From positions 1-64,000 of the forward strand of contig JAZQGX010000291.1 of NCBI GenBank assembly GCA_045540275.1: a stretch of DNA of 64,000 bases. Reading direction: 5' to 3'. The position numbers and the translations under genes are program-made. The DNA comes from RGIG8368 sp045540275 (GTDB lineage Bacteria; Verrucomicrobiota; Kiritimatiellia; RFP12; UBA1067). Numbering within the stretch: the stretch's first letter is position 1; each line of letters opens with the position of its first letter. Positions 60,645 through 64,000 of this stretch are shown piece after piece. The notes under the pieces are model-generated. The model made no database searches and was not told the origin of the DNA. It saw nothing but the letters and a program-made list of their open reading frames with translations.

Positions 60645-60662
60645 ATATGTATATTTACATAT
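60645..60662. promoter_or_regulatory. 18-bp near-palindrome between divergent genes (operator candidate)
   Basis: ATATGTATATTTACATAT, with eight of nine base pairs matching, lies midway between the two divergent genes, upstream of the XRE-type gene's -10. Size and symmetry fit an XRE-family dimer site, possibly autoregulatory. Confidence 0.45.
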
Positions 60663-60690
60663 TTTGCTTTCCCTTCTCCGTCGACGGTGG

Positions 60691-60696
60691 TATACT
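60691..60696 (+). promoter_or_regulatory. Extended -10 element of the XRE/ImmA-like gene
   Basis: TGG followed by TATACT, seven bases before the ATG at 60704. No Shine-Dalgarno sequence and only a weak -35 (TTTCCC). The geometry is the same as at hydE. Confidence 0.45.
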
Positions 60697-60703
60697 TCCC
60701 GTC

Positions 60704-61885
60704 ATGGAAAGCAGCAATAGTCAAGTCAAAGCCGGAGAAGAATTCAAACTCGGCGCGCTGATAAAGGCGTGGCGGCGAAAGCGCAATCTCATTCAAAAAG
60801 AACTGGCTGCCGCCGTAGACATGGACGCAACGCAGATGTGGGGCATCGAGAACGACCGCAACAGTCCTTCCATCCGCACCGTCTGCCGCATCGCAGAAGC
60901 ACTTGGCATCACCCTTCACGAACTGACAGCTCCGCCGCCGGGAAGCGACAGCGCCACGCCTCAGGACAACGCGGAAGCGCCTGCCGCAGGTTCCGGCATT
61001 TTGTCGGTGCCGGGCAGCGACTTTCTCCCTATCATCCGGCGCAAAGAGAAAAACGATCCGCTCACACGCGACCTGGCCAGACGGCTAGAACGGCAATTGC
61101 GCACAATATGCGAATTGGAGCGGGGCTTCCAGACGGAAGGATCGACCACGCTTCCATTCAGTTTTCCATTCGCAAAAAACTCGGCGGGGGCGACTCAACT
61201 TGCCAACGCAATCCGCTCTCACTGCGACATCGGATCGGCGATCGTGCGCGATGTGCGTTCCATCTTCGAAATTCACGGATTGAGGATTGTCGAAACCAAA
61301 CTGCCGGAAGGCACCGAAGCGCTGAGCTTCTATCAGCGGGAGTGCCGCAAATTTACGGTATTTCTCGACGAACACCTGCGCAAACGCCCCTGGCGGCGCG
61401 ATTTCACGCTGCTTTCCGAAATCGGCTGGTGCTTCCTGTTCATCTCATGCGGATGCCGCAACCTCGCGCCACGCCACCTTTACAAGAGGTTCGTCCACGA
61501 GTTCGCCGCCTCCTTCCTGCTGCCCGAGAGCTCGGTCCGTTCTGCCGTATACGCCTTGCACCTCAGTCCCGACGACTGGACGTTTGAACTACTGCTGAGA
61601 ATGAAAAACCGTTTTGGAGTTTCTGCGGAAATGTTCAACATCCGGATGAAAGAACTGGGGCTCGTATCACGCCGTCTCAACCGCACCTTTTCAGAACTGA
61701 TCAAGCGCCACTACCGGGAAACGGGTTTCGGCGAACCGAAGTGCGAAGAGAATTTCATCGACAATCGCATCGGCGACCTGCAGGCAAGAGCCAGTGCCCT
61801 GACTCACGCCGGGCGCATGGCGACGAAACGTCATTTACCTACACAAAAACGCGAGAAGACCGCATCCAGCACATCTTCGTCATAG
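60704..61885 (+). CDS. XRE-family regulator fused to a degenerate ImmA/IrrE-type peptidase domain
   Basis: A 393-residue protein. Residues 14-72 are a classic XRE helix-turn-helix (LIKAWRRKRNLIQKELAAAV, MWGIENDRNSPSIRTVCRIA). After a Pro/Ala-rich linker and a helical stretch, residues ~175-300 follow the ImmA/IrrE pattern (IFEIHGLRIVETKL, RRDFTLLSEIGWCFLF, KRFVHEFAASFLLPESSV). The zinc site, normally HExxH in FTLAHELGH, reads SEIGW at 238-242, so both His are lost and protease activity is unlikely. FVHEFAASFLLP corresponds to the later NxFAxxLLMP block. It may be a pure regulator or sensor. It starts at 60704 beside a -10 element and overlaps the convergent mnmE 3' end by 55 bases. It is the only plus-strand gene near here. 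Confidence 0.8.
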   Translation: MESSNSQVKAGEEFKLGALIKAWRRKRNLIQKELAAAVDMDATQMWGIENDRNSPSIRTVCRIAEALGITLHELTAPPPGSDSATPQDNAEAPAAGSGILSVPGSDFLPIIRRKEKNDPLTRDLARRLERQLRTICELERGFQTEGSTTLPFSFPFAKNSAGATQLANAIRSHCDIGSAIVRDVRSIFEIHGLRIVETKLPEGTEALSFYQRECRKFTVFLDEHLRKRPWRRDFTLLSEIGWCFLFISCGCRNLAPRHLYKRFVHEFAASFLLPESSVRSAVYALHLSPDDWTFELLLRMKNRFGVSAEMFNIRMKELGLVSRRLNRTFSELIKRHYRETGFGEPKCEENFIDNRIGDLQARASALTHAGRMATKRHLPTQKREKTASSTSSS

Positions 61886-63195
61886 ACACGCCCGAGCATC
61901 CTGCCGAGCGCGGAGACCGCATCGCGCAAACGGGCCGCGGCAATTACGAACAATTCCGGTCCTCCATCAAGAAGTTGCAGCGACTCCTCGCATGCGGCCA
62001 GCGCACTGCGCAGTTCGCGCTCTTGCCGTATTGACGAAAAAAGACCGTCAAACCGTTCAAGGTCCAATCCCAGCATCTGCACCATGAGATCTTTCAGCGC
62101 ATCCATCCCCGCTCCGGTCATGGACGAGACGGCCAGTTCCGCTCCGTGATTCAAAAAGCCTCCGGAAGCCGCATCCAGCTTGGTGGCGACCTTCAACACC
62201 GGAGCGTCGACCTTACCCGGATCAATCCATCCGGCGTCAGGATCACTGCCATCGACAAGCGAAACGATCAAATCGGCACGTTCGATGAAATTTCGTGCCC
62301 GGCTAATCCCCTCGGCTTCGATTTCGTCATCTCCGGTGCGTATGCCGGCGGTATCGACCAGGCGAACCGCGATTCCGCGAAGCAAAAAACCCTCTTCTAT
62401 CGCATCTCGCGTCGTTCCGGGTCTGGAGTTTACGATTGCGCGGTTCTGTCCAAGCAGCGCATTCATCAAGGACGACTTTCCGGCGTTCGGCGCACCGCAA
62501 AGAACTATCAGCGCCCCCTCGGTGGCAATGCGTCCCTCCCGGCACGAATGCAGTTTTTCCCGCAGCTGTTCTATCTCAGACAGAAGGCGCTTTTTATAAT
62601 CTTCGGTCCACGCTTCAGGAACTTCGCTCTCGTCAAAATCCAGCGTGTGCTCGATATCGGCCTCCAATTCAACCAGCTTCCGGTATCGTTCACCGATCCA
62701 TGCTCCGGTCGCGCCGTCAAGCTGCGTCCGCGCGTTTCTGGCGGCGATTGCCGATTTCGCCGAGATAAAGGAGGCGACCGCCTCGGCCTGAGTCAGATCA
62801 AGTTTGCCGTTCAAAAATGCCCGCAAGGTGAATTCGCCAGGTTCCGCCTGCCGGGCGCCGGCGGAAAGAACCGCCTCCAGCAGAAGGCGCGAAGGCTCGG
62901 CACCGCCATGCCCTTGAATCTCCGCCACATCCTCTCCGGTGTAGCTGTGCGGTGCGCGAAAGACTAGCACAATCGCATCGTCGATAGTCTCGCCGTTTGC
63001 CGGATCGACAATACCCGTATGGAAAAACGTCCCGCCCGGACGGGCCGAGGCCGGCTTTTTCCCGGAGGGGAGCAGCCGGTCTGCAACCGCAAGCGCATCA
63101 GGGCCCGAGATGCGGACCGCGCTGATTCCGGCGGGTCCGGCCGCCGTTGATATCGCCGCTATCGTATCGCTCGCTTTGTCGTGAGACGCGCCCAT
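61831..63195 (-). CDS. mnmE: tRNA uridine-5-carboxymethylaminomethyl modification GTPase MnmE
   Basis: With MnmG, makes cmnm5U34 on tRNAs; 454 residues. The N-terminal folate-binding domain has DTIAAISTAAGPAGISAVRISG and HGGAEPSRLLLEAVL. The inserted G domain has VLCGAPNAGKSSLMNALLG, GTTRDAIEEGF, VRLVDTAGIR and KVATKLDAA (N/TKxD-type). The C-terminus keeps the catalytic Cys in FCVGK. I use the ATG at 63195, two bases from the ribBA stop; a start at 63246 would lie inside ribBA. MnmG is not in the window. The last 55 bases are shared, antisense, with the XRE/ImmA-like gene. Confidence 0.96.
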   Translation of the reverse strand: MGASHDKASDTIAAISTAAGPAGISAVRISGPDALAVADRLLPSGKKPASARPGGTFFHTGIVDPANGETIDDAIVLVFRAPHSYTGEDVAEIQGHGGAEPSRLLLEAVLSAGARQAEPGEFTLRAFLNGKLDLTQAEAVASFISAKSAIAARNARTQLDGATGAWIGERYRKLVELEADIEHTLDFDESEVPEAWTEDYKKRLLSEIEQLREKLHSCREGRIATEGALIVLCGAPNAGKSSLMNALLGQNRAIVNSRPGTTRDAIEEGFLLRGIAVRLVDTAGIRTGDDEIEAEGISRARNFIERADLIVSLVDGSDPDAGWIDPGKVDAPVLKVATKLDAASGGFLNHGAELAVSSMTGAGMDALKDLMVQMLGLDLERFDGLFSSIRQERELRSALAACEESLQLLDGGPELFVIAAARLRDAVSALGRMLGRVYDEDVLDAVFSRFCVGK

Positions 63196-63196
63196 C

Positions 63197-64000
63197 TCAG
63201 AGCATGTGCCCCATCTTTTCTTTTTTCGTATCGAGATATTTTGCATCGAACGGATTGGCCGGGACTACAATCGGCACCCGCTCGACAATCTCCAGCCCAT
63301 AACCTTCTAGACCGGCGATTTTCCGCGGATTGTTGGTCATGAGCCGGATTTTCGACAAACCAAGATCGGAGAGAATCTGCGCACCGATTCCATAATCGCG
63401 CAAGTCCGGAGCAAAGCCCAGCTTGATGTTGGCCTCGACCGTATCAAAGCCGCGCTCCTGCAGCTTGTACGCATGGAGCTTGTTTTCCAATCCGATGCCG
63501 CGACCCTCCTGCCGCATATAGAGAAGACACCCCCGCCCCTCTTCGGCTATCATGCGCATCGCCTGATGTAGCTGATTGCCGCAATCGCAGCGGCACGACC
63601 CAAAGACATCGCCCGTAAAACACTCGCTGTGCACGCGCACCAATGCCGGCTCGTCAATCCGCAGATCGCCCTTGGTAAGAGCAAGATGCTCCAGCCCGTC
63701 GGGGCGCGACTTGTACATCGTCAGCTTAAAGTGTCCGTATGCCGTAGGCAGATCGACCGCTTCGACCTTATCGATAAGCCGGTCGTTGCGGCGGCGGTAC
63801 GCAATCAAATCGGCGATGCTGATCAGCTTGAGTCCGTGTTTGGCGACAAAAGCGCGCATGTCATCCATGCGGGCCATCGTTCCGTCGTCATTCATGATTT
63901 CGCAGCAGAGACCACACTCCTTCAATCCGGCCAGACGCAACAGATCCACGGTAGCTTCGGTGTGCCCCGCACGCTGCAACACGCCGCCCGGGCGCGCCTT
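63197..64000 (-). CDS. ribBA: Riboflavin biosynthesis RibBA, 3' part (runs off the window edge)
   Basis: Bifunctional enzyme: dihydroxybutanone-phosphate synthase then GTP cyclohydrolase II. The visible 267 residues begin in the end of the RibB domain (KARPGGVLQRAGHTEATVDL, CCEIMNDDGTMARMDD). The full RibA domain follows with zinc ligands in SECFTGDVFGSCRCDCG, RQEGRGIGLENKLHAY and the C-terminal LMTNNPRKIAGLEGYGLE. The first ~130 residues lie beyond base 64000. It precedes mnmE closely and is probably co-transcribed. The RibA part is intact. Confidence 0.95.
   Translation of the reverse strand, partial: KARPGGVLQRAGHTEATVDLLRLAGLKECGLCCEIMNDDGTMARMDDMRAFVAKHGLKLISIADLIAYRRRNDRLIDKVEAVDLPTAYGHFKLTMYKSRPDGLEHLALTKGDLRIDEPALVRVHSECFTGDVFGSCRCDCGNQLHQAMRMIAEEGRGCLLYMRQEGRGIGLENKLHAYKLQERGFDTVEANIKLGFAPDLRDYGIGAQILSDLGLSKIRLMTNNPRKIAGLEGYGLEIVERVPIVVPANPFDAKYLDTKKEKMGHML

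Noticed and set aside
1..64000. tRNA or rRNA genes
   Set aside because: I looked for T-loop and anticodon-arm patterns in the intergenic gaps and found none; matches to TTCGAAT-like strings fall inside protein genes.

Overview
The window looks like a chromosomal segment of an anaerobic bacterium of the PVC superphylum, most like Lentisphaerota or Kiritimatiellota. This is inferred from gene content, not from a marker tree. The signs are a Chlamydia-style giant GreA, a DksA/TraR zinc-finger protein behind a histone-H1-like Lys/Ala/Pro tail, an [FeFe]-hydrogenase maturase (HydE), a set of exported carbohydrate-active or SGNH-type proteins (GH78-like, GHL10-like, DUF4838, DUF4886, CBM9-like), and a MurA with Asp in place of the catalytic Cys. 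Most of the DNA is GC-rich and almost every gene lies on the minus strand. No rRNA, tRNA, CRISPR array, transposase or phage structural gene was seen.

Layout. 1-2.1 kb: 5' part of plsY and a Na/Pi cotransporter. 2.2-3.3 kb: hydE on the plus strand. 3.25-7.7 kb: two exported glycosidase-like proteins. 7.7-17 kb: housekeeping run dapF, S41 protease, queA, nadB, lspA, DksA-like, GreA-like. 17-24.2 kb: spermidine-synthase-like membrane protein, purM, guaA (with a degenerate amidotransferase domain), metK, M42 peptidase. 24.5-29.0 kb: accessory island with a Tat-exported DUF4838 protein, a Ser/Thr kinase whose 3' end is built from repeat DNA, and an AT-rich AAA/DUF4143 ATPase. Three copies of a ~175-bp repeat, heptamer-rich tails and copies of a ~25-bp GC-rich motif lie in and around it. 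29.1-39.6 kb: tightly overlapping operon MFP, RND pump, LMW phosphatase, nadD, HNH, metF, MetH reactivation protein, metH, GT2. 39.6-41.6 kb: DUF4886 protein and a plus-strand HpcH/HpaI aldolase. 41.6-48 kb: dnaN, DUF212, CBM9-like, recN, PpiC-type lipoprotein, argJ, ended by an intrinsic terminator. 48.1-53.9 kb: infC, tkt, murA, ETF-QO-like. 54.1-59.9 kb: guaB, CPA2 antiporter, ispA, M20 peptidase. 60-61.9 kb: divergent pair of a small uncharacterised protein and an XRE regulator with a degenerate ImmA-type domain. 61.8-64 kb: mnmE and 3' part of ribBA.

How the genes fit together. The methionine/SAM cycle is well covered: metF feeds methyl-THF to a three-domain MetH, a separate reactivation protein stands in for the missing fourth domain, and metK makes SAM. 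Purine synthesis is represented by purM, guaB and guaA. The cell envelope is represented by murA, dapF, lspA, ispA, plsY and a GT2 enzyme. Recognisable -35/-10 pairs occur before metK, dnaN, guaB, infC, the aldolase and the M42 and DUF4838 genes. At least three other genes have a -10 element 7-9 bases before the ATG and no Shine-Dalgarno sequence, which suggests leaderless mRNAs. infC appears to start at a non-standard ATC codon.
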